A stretch of 64,000 nucleotides of DNA from an uncultured Alistipes sp. (GCA_944321965.1 CALUNH010000005.1:1-64000); one strand, 5' to 3'. Counted from the stretch's first letter, positions 16,823-25,310 are shown. Notes: a model not told the origin generated them from the sequence alone. Made by a program: numbers and translations.

Positions 16823-17665
16823 ATGAAAGCAATGATCGTCGGACTGGGCCTGATCGGAGGCTCGTTCGCCCTGGCCCTGCGGGACCATGAACTGGCCGAA
16901 GAGATCCTCGGGGTCGAGAATTCCGAGGAACACGCCGCCGAAGCGCTCCGCCTGGGACTGGCCGACCGGATCGTCCGGTTCGAGGAGGGGGTCGCCGAAG
17001 CGGACCTCATCGTGCTGGCCACCCCCGTGGATGCCATTCCGCTGCTGGCCGTCAAGGCCCTCAACCGGGTCAATGACCGTCAGGTCGTCATCGACATGGG
17101 GTCGATCAAGGGCGAGTTGTGCGAAGTGATCTCGATGCACGCCCGCCGGGGCCGTTTTGTGGCCGTGCACCCGATGTGGGGCACGGAGTACAGCGGGCCG
17201 AAGGCAGCCCAGCGCGGGGCCTTTTCGGGCCGCAATGTCGTCTTCTGCGACACGGTGCGCAGCGACAGCGACGCCCTGCACACCGTGGAGCGGATCTTCC
17301 GCACGCTGGAGTGCCCGGCCGTCTACATGGATCCCGAGGAGCACGACCTGCATACGGCCTATGTGTCGCATATCTCCCACGTCACGTCGTTTGCCCTGGC
17401 GCTCACCGTGCTCGAAAAGGAGCGGGAGGAGCGGCATATCTTCGATCTGGCGGGCGGCGGTTTCGAGAGTACGGTTCGTTTGGCGAAGAGTTCCGCAGCG
17501 ACGTGGGTTCCGATCCTGCTGCGTAACAAGTACAACGTCCTGGACGTGCTGCGCGAGCACATCCACCAGCTGCAGATCCTGCGCAAGATGCTCGAACGCG
17601 ACGATGCCGACGGTTTGAAGGCGGCGATGGAGCGTGCCAACACCATCCAACGGATTCTCCACTGA
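16823..17665 (+). CDS. tyrA: Prephenate dehydrogenase
   Basis: 280 residues. An N-terminal NAD(P)-binding Rossmann fold has the glycine motif VGLGLIGGSFALAL (6-19). The catalytic-domain motif VAVHPMWGTEYSGP carries the His involved in hydride transfer and decarboxylation. It oxidises prephenate to 4-hydroxyphenylpyruvate for tyrosine. No chorismate mutase or ACT domain is fused. The stop TGA shares one base with the yraN start codon, so the two genes are translationally coupled. Confidence 0.92.
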   Translation: MKAMIVGLGLIGGSFALALRDHELAEEILGVENSEEHAAEALRLGLADRIVRFEEGVAEADLIVLATPVDAIPLLAVKALNRVNDRQVVIDMGSIKGELCEVISMHARRGRFVAVHPMWGTEYSGPKAAQRGAFSGRNVVFCDTVRSDSDALHTVERIFRTLECPAVYMDPEEHDLHTAYVSHISHVTSFALALTVLEKEREERHIFDLAGGGFESTVRLAKSSAATWVPILLRNKYNVLDVLREHIHQLQILRKMLERDDADGLKAAMERANTIQRILH

Positions 17666-18027
17666 TGACGACGGCCGAGACGGGACATGTGGGCGAGTCT
17701 GCGGCGGCGGAGTGTCTCCGGGCGAAGGGTTACTCGATTCTGGTGCAGAACTGGCGGCAGGGGCGGGACGAGTTGGACCTGGTGGCTACGGACGGGGAGG
17801 TGCTGCACATCGTGGAGGTCAAGACCCGGCGGTCGGGTTCGCTGACGCCGCCCGAGGCGGCGGCCACGCGGCGCAAGTTCCGGGCTTTGACGCGGGCGGC
17901 GGGTTGTTATCTTCGGGCGACGGGCTGGACGGGAGAGGTTCAGTTTGACCTGGCGGCCGTTGAAATAGCTGCGGACGGGGAGGTTCGGGTGGAGTTGATT
18001 GAAAACGCCCTGGAATACAACTGGTAA
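17665..18027 (+). CDS. YraN family (UPF0102) nuclease-like protein
   Basis: 120 residues, family length. It shows the restriction-endonuclease-like core GRDELDLVATDG followed by HIVEVKTRRS, with the D-ExK metal-binding arrangement, and the N-terminal GHVGESAAAECLRAKGY. The function is unknown in general; the fold suggests a Holliday-junction-resolvase-like nuclease. It is the distal gene of the tyrA pair. Confidence 0.9.
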   Translation: MTTAETGHVGESAAAECLRAKGYSILVQNWRQGRDELDLVATDGEVLHIVEVKTRRSGSLTPPEAAATRRKFRALTRAAGCYLRATGWTGEVQFDLAAVEIAADGEVRVELIENALEYNW

Positions 18028-18028
18028 T

Positions 18029-18059
18029 TTTGCAGAAATGTCAAAATATGCTATCTTTG
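18029..18059 (+). promoter_or_regulatory. Promoter reading into the 35-bp repeat leader of waaA
   Basis: TTTG (18029-18032), exactly 19 nt, TATCTTTG (18052-18059): a full consensus match. It begins right at the yraN stop codon. Transcription would start near 18066 and cross the repeats before reaching waaA at 18479. Confidence 0.8.
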
Positions 18060-18133
18060 CCAAACTGAACAATTCCGTGGTGAATCTGGCGAGTTGTGGG
18101 AGAGTGGGTTTTGAGGTGAATCCCCGGAGGGTC

Positions 18134-18413
18134 GTGTGAGAGTGGGGTCCGGACGAATCTGATGGGTTGTGTGAGAGTGGGGCTTGGATGAATCTGACGG
18201 GTTGTGTGAAAGTGGGGTCCGGACGAATCTGATGGGCTGTGTGAGAGTGGGGCTTGGATGAATCTGACGGGCTGTGTGAGAGTGGGGCTTGGATGAATCT
18301 GACGGGTTGTGTGAGAGTGGGGTCCGGACGAATCTGACGGGTTGTGTGAGAGTGGGGCCCGGATGAATCTGACGGGTTGTGTGAGAGTGGGTTCCGGGCG
18401 GAGTCGGTTTTGG
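18134..18413 (+). repeat. 35-bp tandem repeat array in the waaA leader
   Basis: Seven consecutive 35-bp units start at 18134, 18169, 18204, 18239, 18274, 18309 and 18344. A truncated eighth starts at 18379, and degenerate copies lie from about 18078. Each begins GTGTGAGAGTGGGG and contains GAATCTGA. Two main subtypes differ at linked positions (TCCGGAC...TGAT versus CTTGGAT...TGAC) in the order A, B, A, B, B, hybrid, hybrid. There are no spacers, so it is not a CRISPR array. It lies wholly within the predicted 5' leader. Confidence 0.93.
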
Positions 18414-18478
18414 GGAGTTTCCCGGTAAATTTTGAGGGGCTCCCGATAAAAAGAAAAATTCAACACCGTAGACTGCTG

Positions 18479-19708
18479 ATGTGGTTTTATAATTTCGGTC
18501 TGTTGCTTTACGTCTGGGCCATTCGGCTCGTGGCGCCGCGCCATCGGAAAGCCAAACTGTGGCTCGAAGGGCGTAAGGATCTTTTCCGGCGGATGCAGGA
18601 GCGTATCGATCCTGCGGCGCGCATCATCTGGATCCATGTAGCCTCGCTCGGGGAGTTCGAGCAGGGGCGTCCCATCATCGAACAACTTCGGAAGTCGCAT
18701 CCCGAGTACAAGATTCTGCTGACCTTTTTCTCTCCGTCGGGATACGAGATCCGCAAGGACTACAAGGGTGCCGACTACATCTTCTACCTGCCGATCGACA
18801 CGCCGCGCAATGCCCGGCGGTTCCTCGATGCGGCGCACCCCGAGATCGCCGTCTTTGTCAAATACGAATACTGGCTGAACCTTCTGCGCGAGCTTCGCCG
18901 CCGCAAGGTCCGGACCTATGTCGTGTCGGCGATTTTCCGCCGCAATTCGGTTTTTTTCCGCCCCTACGGCGGGATGTGGCGCCAGGCGCTGGAGTCGTTC
19001 GACGTGATGTTCGTCCAGAACGAGGAGTCGAAGAAACTGCTTGCGACGCTGGGTTTCGACAATGTGCTGGTGGCGGGGGATACCCGTTTCGACCGGGTAG
19101 CGGAGATTGCCCGGGCGGCCAAGCACGTCGATATCGTGGAGCGCTTCAAGGGGGACGACCGGCTGTTTGTGGCGGGTTCGACCTGGGGCCCGGATGAGGA
19201 GCTGCTGATCCGGCTGATGAACGACAATCCGGGTGTGAAGTTCGTCATCGCGCCGCACGAAATGGACGAGGGGCGCATTGCCCGGCTCATCGAGGAGACC
19301 CGCGGCGGAGCCCTGCGCTATACGCAGTGCACCTCGCGCACGGGATACGGAACGCGCCAGCTGCTGATTCTCGATACGGTGGGATTGCTCTCCTCGGTCT
19401 ACGGATACGCGACGTGGAGCTATATCGGCGGCGGTTTCGGGGTGGGGATCCACAATACGCTCGAAGCCGCGACATTCGGGTTGCCGATTGCTTTCGGCCC
19501 GAATTACGAAAAATTCAAGGAGGCCCGGGATCTCGTGACACTGGGGGCGGCCCGTTCGGTTTCGAACTACGAGGAGTTGCGCGACTGGTTCACGCCGCTG
19601 CGTGACAACGAGGTTTTTCTGCAGAAGACCAGCCGGATCGCCAAGGACTATACGACCCGCCATCAGGGCGCCACGAACATCATCGTCAAGACCATCTTCC
19701 AGAAGTGA
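18479..19708 (+). CDS. waaA: 3-deoxy-D-manno-octulosonic acid transferase (Kdo transferase)
   Basis: 409 residues. The N-terminal helix anchors the protein in the inner membrane (MWFYNFGLLLYVW). GT30 features follow: WIHVASLGEFEQGRP, the LTFFSPSGYE segment, a linker, and the second Rossmann domain with VAGSTWGPDEELL and the nucleotide-binding YIGGGFGVGIHNTLEAA. It adds Kdo to lipid IVA in lipopolysaccharide assembly. The start ATG 18479 places the membrane helix first; an in-frame ATG at 18377 lies in the repeat array. The approximately 410-nt repeat-bearing leader is unusual. Confidence 0.94.
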   Translation: MWFYNFGLLLYVWAIRLVAPRHRKAKLWLEGRKDLFRRMQERIDPAARIIWIHVASLGEFEQGRPIIEQLRKSHPEYKILLTFFSPSGYEIRKDYKGADYIFYLPIDTPRNARRFLDAAHPEIAVFVKYEYWLNLLRELRRRKVRTYVVSAIFRRNSVFFRPYGGMWRQALESFDVMFVQNEESKKLLATLGFDNVLVAGDTRFDRVAEIARAAKHVDIVERFKGDDRLFVAGSTWGPDEELLIRLMNDNPGVKFVIAPHEMDEGRIARLIEETRGGALRYTQCTSRTGYGTRQLLILDTVGLLSSVYGYATWSYIGGGFGVGIHNTLEAATFGLPIAFGPNYEKFKEARDLVTLGAARSVSNYEELRDWFTPLRDNEVFLQKTSRIAKDYTTRHQGATNIIVKTIFQK

Positions 19709-19735
19709 CGGCTTCCGGAAACGGATGAGATACGG

Positions 19736-19773
19736 AACACCCCGGCCGCGACATCCGCAGCCGGGGTGTTTTC
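19736..19773 (+). terminator. Intrinsic terminator of waaA
   Basis: AACACCCCGGC and GCCGGGGTGTT arms enclose a 13-nt loop and are followed by TTC. A 15-bp direct duplication (GAATGCCTACTCCTT, 19803-19832) lies just beyond and covers the stop codon of the next, minus-strand gene. Confidence 0.75.
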
Positions 19774-19824
19774 GTGGGCAGAGACTCTGACTGCTCGGAT
19801 ATTGAATGCCTACTCCTTGAATGC

Positions 19825-21111
19825 CTACTCCTTGTGGGTCATGATGTGGAGTACGAGTCGGTCGGTTCCGTCCATTCCGTCCCGTCCGATCTTCGTGAGG
19901 TTGTGGATGCAGTGGTCGACATCCTCCTCGATGATCCCCTCGACGGGTGAGACGCAGCGTCCGTCCATGGCCATCATGGCCGAGAGCACGGCGGTCGAGA
20001 CGCCGCTCGTGAGTTTCATCGCGCAGCTCGGCTTCGCGCCGTCGCAGATCATGCCCGTAAGGTTGGCGATCATGTTCTTCACCGCGGCGGCGGCCTGGTC
20101 GTAACCGCCGCCCATCAGGTAGACGATTCCGCAGCTCGAACCCGTGGCGGCCACGACGCAGCCGCACAGTGCCGAGAGGCGTCCGAGGCTCTGCTTGATG
20201 TAGACGACCGTCAGGTGGCTCAGCGTCAGGGCGCGGATCATCTGCTCCTCCGAGGCAGAGGTCTCTTCGGCGTAGACCACGACGGGAAGTGTTGCGGCGA
20301 TACCCTGGTTTCCGCTTCCGGAGTTGCTCATCACGGGGATCATCGCTCCGGCCATGCGGGCGTCGCAGGCTGCCGAGGTGTAGGAGAGGATGCGGGTGAA
20401 GATGCTGTCTCCCATGATCCGGCGTTCGCGGTCGCAGCGCAGCGTGCGGCCCACGCAGTGGCCGTATTCCCCGGTAAAGGAGGTTTCGGCGGCTGCCTTG
20501 TTCAGGCGTTTCGATTCGAGGATGAAGCGGATCTCGTCGAGCGGCGTGGTCATGGCGAACTCCCAGACGCGGCGCAGGGTCAGGGGCTCTTCACCCTCCT
20601 CCTCGTCCGAGGATGAAGCGCTGCGTTTGTCGAGGAGCGCTTCGCCGTCGCGTTCGACGTAGACGAATGCCGTATGTCCTCCGGCGATAATCGCCACGGC
20701 GCGGTGTCCGGCGGCTTCGACCTCCGTTTCGATATAGAGTTTCTCGGCGATATCCTCCTTCAGGGAGATGGCGATGCGTTTTTCGTCGATCATCCGCCGG
20801 CCGTGCTCGACGGCTTCGGGCGTGACGTCGCGCAGCACCTCCAGCTGGTATTCCGAGCGTCCGATCGTGGCCCCGAGAGCCACGGCGATCGGGAGTCCGA
20901 TCATCCCCGTGCCGGGGATCCCGACGCCCATGGCGTTCTTGAGGATGTTGGCGCTCAGGCGCACGGTGATTTTTTCGGGTTCCGCGCCCAGGGTTTCGGC
21001 GGCGCGGGCTGCGCACAACGCCACGGCGATGGGTTCGGTACATCCGATGGCGGGGATGACCTCCCGCTGAATCAGGTCGATGATTTGTTTACGTTCCGTA
21101 ACAGGCAGCAT
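19825..21111 (-). CDS. UPF0597 / CyuA-like L-cysteine desulfidase family protein
   Basis: 428 residues, full family length. It shows IPAIGCTEPIAVAL near 20-33 (a conserved cluster-ligand Cys), GVGIPGTGMIGLP, VMSNSGSGNQGIA and SSCGIVYLMGGG. The family is related to the alpha subunit of Fe-S serine dehydratases. Characterised members are 4Fe-4S L-cysteine desulfidases, giving pyruvate, ammonia and sulfide. Substrate choice cannot be read from sequence. The stop codon lies in a 15-bp duplicated sequence, so a second copy of the KE-stop coding end follows. Confidence 0.88.
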   Translation of the reverse strand: MLPVTERKQIIDLIQREVIPAIGCTEPIAVALCAARAAETLGAEPEKITVRLSANILKNAMGVGIPGTGMIGLPIAVALGATIGRSEYQLEVLRDVTPEAVEHGRRMIDEKRIAISLKEDIAEKLYIETEVEAAGHRAVAIIAGGHTAFVYVERDGEALLDKRSASSSDEEEGEEPLTLRRVWEFAMTTPLDEIRFILESKRLNKAAAETSFTGEYGHCVGRTLRCDRERRIMGDSIFTRILSYTSAACDARMAGAMIPVMSNSGSGNQGIAATLPVVVYAEETSASEEQMIRALTLSHLTVVYIKQSLGRLSALCGCVVAATGSSCGIVYLMGGGYDQAAAAVKNMIANLTGMICDGAKPSCAMKLTSGVSTAVLSAMMAMDGRCVSPVEGIIEEDVDHCIHNLTKIGRDGMDGTDRLVLHIMTHKE

Positions 21112-21274
21112 ATGTTTGGGATTTGGCGGAACGAAGATACGAAAAAATAGGGAAAGGCGATCATGGAGCCTTGAGAAAACGGCGTTTTCGGATTTGCCGC
21201 GGCCGGAACGGGGGCAGTCATCGGCAAAAGTGGAAATAAAATCGGTATGGGGGCCGAGGTTTCTTAATTTTTTG

Positions 21275-21282
21275 TATTTTTG
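21275..21282 (+). promoter_or_regulatory. -7 box of the glyS operon
   Basis: TATTTTTG, a TAnnTTTG match, 30 bp before the glyS start. The -33 region is not recognisable. Confidence 0.45.
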
Positions 21283-21312
21283 CCTTTTGGAAAATCAGTA
21301 AAACAGAATACG

Positions 21313-22857
21313 ATGACTCAGGAAGAACTTTTCAAGAAGCTGGTCGCTCACTGCAAGGAGTACGGGTTCGTATTTCCGTCGAGCGAGATCTACGACGGTC
21401 TGGGTGCGGTCTACGACTACGGACAGAACGGCGTGGAGTTGAAGAACAATATCAAGCGCTACTGGTGGGATTCGATGGTCAAGCTGCACGAGAATATCGT
21501 GGGGCTCGACGCGGCGATCTTCATGCACCCCAAGACGTGGGAGGCTTCGGGGCACGTGGCGGCGTTCAACGACCCGCTGATCGACAACCGGGACTCGAAG
21601 AAGCGCTACCGTGCGGACGTGCTGATCGAGGAGTGGCTGGCCAAGCAGGATGAAAAGATCGAGAAGGAGGTAGAGAAGGCCCGCAAGCGCTTCGGGGCGG
21701 ACTTCGACGAGGCGAAATACCGCGAGACGTCGCCGCGCGTGGCCGAGACGGCCGCAAAACGCGACGAGGTTCACCGCCGCTTTGCCGAGGCGATGAACGC
21801 CAACGACCTTGCCGGGCTGCGTCAGATCATCCTCGACTGCGAGATCGCCTGCCCGATCTCGGGGACGCGCAACTGGACCGAGGTGCGCCAGTTCAACCTG
21901 ATGTTCTCGACGCAGATGGGTTCGACGGCCGAAGGTGCTTCGACGATCTACTTGCGGCCCGAGACGGCGCAGGGTATCTTCGTGAACTTCCTGAATGTCC
22001 AGAAGACGGGCCGCATGAAGCTGCCGTTCGGTATTGCGCAGATCGGCAAGGCCTTCCGCAACGAGATCGTGGCCCGTCAGTTCATCTTCCGGATGCGTGA
22101 GTTCGAGCAGATGGAGATGCAGTTCTTCGTCCGCCCGGGCACCGAGATGGCGTGGTGGAACGAGTGGAAGAACACCCGGATGGCCTGGCACCGCGCCCTG
22201 GGCTTCGGGGACGACAACTACCGCTTCCACGACCACGAGAAGCTGGCCCACTACGCCAACGCCGCCACCGACATCGAGTACAACTTCCCGTTCGGCTTCA
22301 AGGAGGTCGAGGGCATCCACTCGCGCACGGATTTCGACCTGGGGAACCACCAGCGTCTTTCGGGCAAGAAACTGCAGTATTTCGATCCGGAGACGGGCGA
22401 GAGCTACGTGCCGTATGTGGTGGAGACGTCGATCGGCGTGGACCGCATGTTCCTGCAGGTGATGTCGGCGGCCTATACCGAGGAGACGCTCGAAGGCGGC
22501 GACTCGCGTGTCGTGCTGCGCTTCCCGGCAGCGCTGGCTCCGGTGAAGGTTGCCGTGCTGCCGCTGGTCAAGAAGGACGGGATGCCGGAGGTTGCGCAGA
22601 AGATCGTCGACCTGTTGAAGTACGATTTCAACGTGGTTTACGACGAGAAGGATTCGGTGGGCAAGCGCTACCGCCGTCAGGATGCCATCGGTACGCCGTT
22701 CTGCGTGACGGTCGACGGCCAGACGCTCGAAGACAACACCGTGACGGTCCGCCGCCGCGACACGATGCAGCAGGAGCGCGTCGCCATCGACGACCTCTAC
22801 CGTCTGGTCGACGAGGAGTGCTCCTACCGCAAACTGTTCCGTAAACTGAACCTGTAG
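21313..22857 (+). CDS. glyS: Glycyl-tRNA synthetase (single-chain alpha2 type)
   Basis: 514 residues. The class II aminoacyl-tRNA synthetase has SSEIYDGLGAVYDYG at the N-terminus, motif 2 in GKAFRNEIVARQFIFRMREF, the STAEGASTIYLRPETAQGIF segment, and motif 3 around VVETSIGVDRMF. A C-terminal anticodon-binding domain begins near 420 (LAPVKVAVLPLVKK). It charges tRNA-Gly. It is the eukaryote/archaea-like alpha2 enzyme rather than the alpha2beta2 type, as usual in Bacteroidetes. It is the first gene of a five-gene run. Confidence 0.97.
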   Translation: MTQEELFKKLVAHCKEYGFVFPSSEIYDGLGAVYDYGQNGVELKNNIKRYWWDSMVKLHENIVGLDAAIFMHPKTWEASGHVAAFNDPLIDNRDSKKRYRADVLIEEWLAKQDEKIEKEVEKARKRFGADFDEAKYRETSPRVAETAAKRDEVHRRFAEAMNANDLAGLRQIILDCEIACPISGTRNWTEVRQFNLMFSTQMGSTAEGASTIYLRPETAQGIFVNFLNVQKTGRMKLPFGIAQIGKAFRNEIVARQFIFRMREFEQMEMQFFVRPGTEMAWWNEWKNTRMAWHRALGFGDDNYRFHDHEKLAHYANAATDIEYNFPFGFKEVEGIHSRTDFDLGNHQRLSGKKLQYFDPETGESYVPYVVETSIGVDRMFLQVMSAAYTEETLEGGDSRVVLRFPAALAPVKVAVLPLVKKDGMPEVAQKIVDLLKYDFNVVYDEKDSVGKRYRRQDAIGTPFCVTVDGQTLEDNTVTVRRRDTMQQERVAIDDLYRLVDEECSYRKLFRKLNL

Positions 22858-22879
22858 CCGCTGCACGACCTCTTCCGGG

Positions 22880-23293
22880 ATGGGACGGATTCTGGCCATC
22901 GACTACGGTACGAAACGCACGGGGATCGCGGTGAGCGATCCTCTGCGGTTGATTGCCGGGGGGCTGGAGACCGTTGCGACGAAGGATCTGGAACGCTGGC
23001 TGGCGGACTACTTCGCGCGGGAGGATGTCTCGACGATCGTCGTGGGCAAACCCGCACGGATGGACGGCACGCCTTCGGAAACGTGGCGTTTCATCGAGCC
23101 TCTGGCAAGGCGTTTGCAACAGCGCTGGCCGGAGAAGGAGGTGGTTTTCCACGACGAGCGTTTCACCTCGGTGCTGGCGCACCGCGCGATGCTCGAAAGC
23201 GGCATCGGACGGATGGCCCGCCGCGACAAGGCGTTGGTGGACAAGATTTCCGCCACGATTATTTTACAAAGTTACATGGAATTCAACCGATGA
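22880..23293 (+). CDS. ruvX: RuvX/YqgF family putative pre-16S rRNA nuclease
   Basis: 137 residues. The RNase H fold is marked by ILAIDYGTKRTGIAVSD (first catalytic Asp), TIVVGKPARMDGT and HDERFTSVLA, and ends with RRDKALVDKISATIILQ. Members process the 5' end of 16S rRNA or resolve Holliday junctions. It starts 22 bp after glyS and overlaps def by 4 bp. Confidence 0.95.
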   Translation: MGRILAIDYGTKRTGIAVSDPLRLIAGGLETVATKDLERWLADYFAREDVSTIVVGKPARMDGTPSETWRFIEPLARRLQQRWPEKEVVFHDERFTSVLAHRAMLESGIGRMARRDKALVDKISATIILQSYMEFNR

Positions 23294-23835
23294 TTTATCC
23301 GATCGTGATCTATGGCGACGAGGTGCTGCGGAAGCCCTGCGCACCGGTGACGCCCGAGAGCCTCGATGTAAAGAAATTCGAGGAGGATATGTTCCTCACC
23401 CTGGAGGAAGCCGGAGGTGTGGGTCTTGCCGCACCGCAGGTGGGCAGGAACCTGCGCTTCTTCATCGTCGACTGTACGCCGTGGGCCGAGGAGGACTCGT
23501 CGTGCGCCGACTACAAGCGGGCGTTCGTGAACGCCGAAATCTACGAATATTCCGCCGAGACGAAGACCTACAACGAGGGATGCCTTTCGTTTCCGGGGAT
23601 CTACGCCGACGTGCCGCGCTCGCTGTCGATCCGGATCCGTTACCAGGATACGGACTTTGTGGAGCATGACGAGGAGTTTTCAGGCCTCAAGGCATGGGTC
23701 ATTCAGCACGAGTATGACCATATCGAGGGCAAGGTCTTTACGGACCGGATCTCGCCGTTGCGGCGGCAACTGCTCAAGAGCAAACTGTTGAACCTGGCGA
23801 AAGGGAAGTTCCATTGCGCCTACAAAACCAGATAG
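23290..23835 (+). CDS. def: Peptide deformylase
   Basis: 181 residues. All three metal-site motifs are present: GVGLAAPQVG, EGCLSFPG (Cys ligand) and QHEYDHIEG (two His ligands and the catalytic Glu). It removes the N-formyl group from nascent proteins. ATG 23290 overlaps the ruvX stop; a longer frame from 23083 runs inside ruvX and is rejected. The insert SSCADYKRAFVNAEI between the motifs is typical of Bacteroidetes enzymes. Confidence 0.97.
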   Translation: MIYPIVIYGDEVLRKPCAPVTPESLDVKKFEEDMFLTLEEAGGVGLAAPQVGRNLRFFIVDCTPWAEEDSSCADYKRAFVNAEIYEYSAETKTYNEGCLSFPGIYADVPRSLSIRIRYQDTDFVEHDEEFSGLKAWVIQHEYDHIEGKVFTDRISPLRRQLLKSKLLNLAKGKFHCAYKTR

Positions 23836-23836
23836 C

Positions 23837-24145
23837 ATGAAAAAGTTTCTTGCCTGCGCATTTTTTGCAGCGGCCGTGCTGGGCACGGGCTGTGTCAAGT
23901 CGCCGGTTGTGGGCGGCGTCTATACGGACGTGAAGGACGGCCTGGCCGTGACGGGCAATGCCGGATCGAGCAAGGTCGGGACGGCCGAAGTGAAGGGTTA
24001 TGTCGGCGTGGTGGCCATGGGGGATGCGAGCATCCAGACCGCGGCGCGCGAGGCCGGCATCACGCGCATCCACCACGTGGACTACCAGTCGAAATCCTAC
24101 GTCGGGGTCTATACGATCTATACGATCATCGTCTACGGTGACTGA
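23837..24145 (+). CDS. TRL-like family lipoprotein
   Basis: 102 residues. A signal peptide with lipobox LGTGC (Cys19) is followed by a glycine-rich small domain (VVGGVYTDVKDGLAVTGN) resembling TRL-domain lipoproteins, which are often found near tRNA or translation genes. The closing strand YVGVYTIYTIIVYG is hydrophobic and alternating. It starts one base after the def stop and overlaps the next gene by 8 bp. Function unknown. Confidence 0.75.
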   Translation: MKKFLACAFFAAAVLGTGCVKSPVVGGVYTDVKDGLAVTGNAGSSKVGTAEVKGYVGVVAMGDASIQTAAREAGITRIHHVDYQSKSYVGVYTIYTIIVYGD

Positions 24146-24668
24146 TCTGTTTTTACGGCGAGCGGCTGCGGTGCTGTTCGCCGGGGTCACACTGACGGCC
24201 GCGGGACAGAACATCCGTCCGCACTACGTCTCGAAGGCCGAGGCGGACGGGGTGATCTACCATACCTTTCCGGTGACGCTGTTCGAGCATCCGGAAGCGG
24301 GTGACCTGACCCTCGACATCACCTACAAGGAGCACCGTGGGGGGCGTGCGACGCTGAATTTCACGTGTCGGATGGCGCGTGCCGAGGAGGTGGATTCCGT
24401 GCGTTTTGCCTCGGGCGGGGTGGTGCTGGCGGGTCCGGTGGAGAAACTCTACCTCGAACCCGGGAAGCGGGGCTGGAAGCACCGCTATACGTTCGACCTC
24501 GACGCATCGCAGCTCTGCGGGTTCTTCAATGAGACGCTCCTGCCCGACGTAACGCTCTATGTCGGCGGGGAGCCGTGGATCTATCGGGCCAAACGCTCCG
24601 CATGGCGGTCGTATGCCCCGATCGGCTACCGGATCTTCGAGATGATCCGTGTGAACGAGGCGCGCTGA
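24138..24668 (+). CDS. Secreted protein of unknown function, last gene of the glyS operon
   Basis: 176 residues from a GTG start at 24138 that overlaps the upstream stop. The first ATG of the frame (24000) lies deep in the preceding gene and gives an Arg/Ser-rich shadow, so GTG is preferred. An N-terminal hydrophobic signal (LFLRRAAAVLFAGVTLTAAGQ) predicts export. The mature part has regular beta-strands (LTLDITYKEHRGGRATLNF) and ends MIRVNEAR. No domain is recognised. A perfect terminator begins at its stop codon. Confidence 0.7.
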   Translation: MTDLFLRRAAAVLFAGVTLTAAGQNIRPHYVSKAEADGVIYHTFPVTLFEHPEAGDLTLDITYKEHRGGRATLNFTCRMARAEEVDSVRFASGGVVLAGPVEKLYLEPGKRGWKHRYTFDLDASQLCGFFNETLLPDVTLYVGGEPWIYRAKRSAWRSYAPIGYRIFEMIRVNEAR

Positions 24669-24710
24669 AAAAAACATCCCGTCACCTGCAGGTGACGGGA
24701 TGTTTTTTTC
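24667..24710. terminator. Perfect palindromic bidirectional terminator
   Basis: Twenty-base arms containing A7 and CATCCCGTCACC, with a TGCA centre and the exact complement ending in T7. The 44-bp palindrome has no mismatch. It closes the glyS operon. Confidence 0.92.
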
Positions 24711-24734
24711 AGGGTTGTCTTTCGGGCCTGTATC

Positions 24735-24830
24735 TCACTCCACTCCTCTCCTCTCCTCTCCTCTCCTCTCCATTCTCTCCTCCTTCCTCTCTCCCTTCTC
24801 TCTCCCTTCTCACGGCCCCCCCCCCTTCCG
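24735..24830 (-). repeat. Polypyrimidine tract with CTCTC repeats and a C10 run
   Basis: About 95 bp of C and T, including five near-perfect CTCTC-type repeats, two CTCTCCCTT units and a final C10 run. It lies directly downstream of the porin gene. On the minus strand it is a polypurine tract like that at 7905-7972. Confidence 0.85.
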
Positions 24831-24832
24831 GG

Positions 24833-25294
24833 TTAGAACTTGTAGCTGGCCCCGACGCTGATAACGACGGGATTCTTGCGGAGATCGTCGAACATGGGCT
24901 GCCATTTCAATCCGGCGGAAATATCCCAATTCTGAGCAACCTCGACGTCGAAACCTCCTCCGAGGTTGAGACCGACGGCCCAGCGGCCGATGTCATTGAG
25001 CGTCAGACCGGCAGCCGGATAGAGGTGCCAACCTCCTCCCATGTGGAAAACATACTGGGCATCGCAGCTGATGTCGAGCGAGCAGCCCTCGTGCAGCAGT
25101 GCGATCAACGAAGGCTCGATGCGCCAGTTGCCGTCGAAATTGTAGCGGCCGTAAGCTCCCAGGCCGACAACGGTTTCTCCTGTGTTGGTGTAGATGTTCA
25201 TGCGGGGGCCCACAGCCCAGTTTCCTGCATCCTGTGCGGATGCTGCCGTTACCGCGAACAGCGCGGCGATCGCCGAAAGAAGGATCTTTTTCAT
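24833..25294 (-). CDS. Small outer-membrane beta-barrel (porin-like) protein
   Basis: 153 residues. The signal peptide MKKILLSAIAALFAVTAASAQ is cleaved before DAGNWAVG. The rest is alternating strand sequence with Gly and aromatic girdle residues (YGRYNFDGNWRIEPSLIAL, VFHMGGGWHLYPAAG), ending ISVGASYKF with the C-terminal Phe needed for barrel insertion. It probably forms a small eight-stranded OmpA/OmpW-like barrel. A frame from 25372 adds a non-signal N-terminus, so ATG 25294 is used. It has its own promoter and a 5' UTR palindrome. Confidence 0.85.
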   Translation of the reverse strand: MKKILLSAIAALFAVTAASAQDAGNWAVGPRMNIYTNTGETVVGLGAYGRYNFDGNWRIEPSLIALLHEGCSLDISCDAQYVFHMGGGWHLYPAAGLTLNDIGRWAVGLNLGGGFDVEVAQNWDISAGLKWQPMFDDLRKNPVVISVGASYKF

Positions 25295-25310
25295 ATTCCC
25301 GTTGTTTTTG

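Noticed and set aside
18134..18413. 35-bp repeats as a CRISPR array
   Set aside because: Units are directly contiguous with no spacers, and there are no cas genes in the window.
18041..20167. Minus-strand frame of about 700 codons across waaA and the 35-bp repeats, giving Thr-Leu-Thr-Gln-Pro type repeats
   Set aside because: It lies opposite waaA, and the repeat is open in all frames by chance. The plus-strand promoter indicates transcription the other way.
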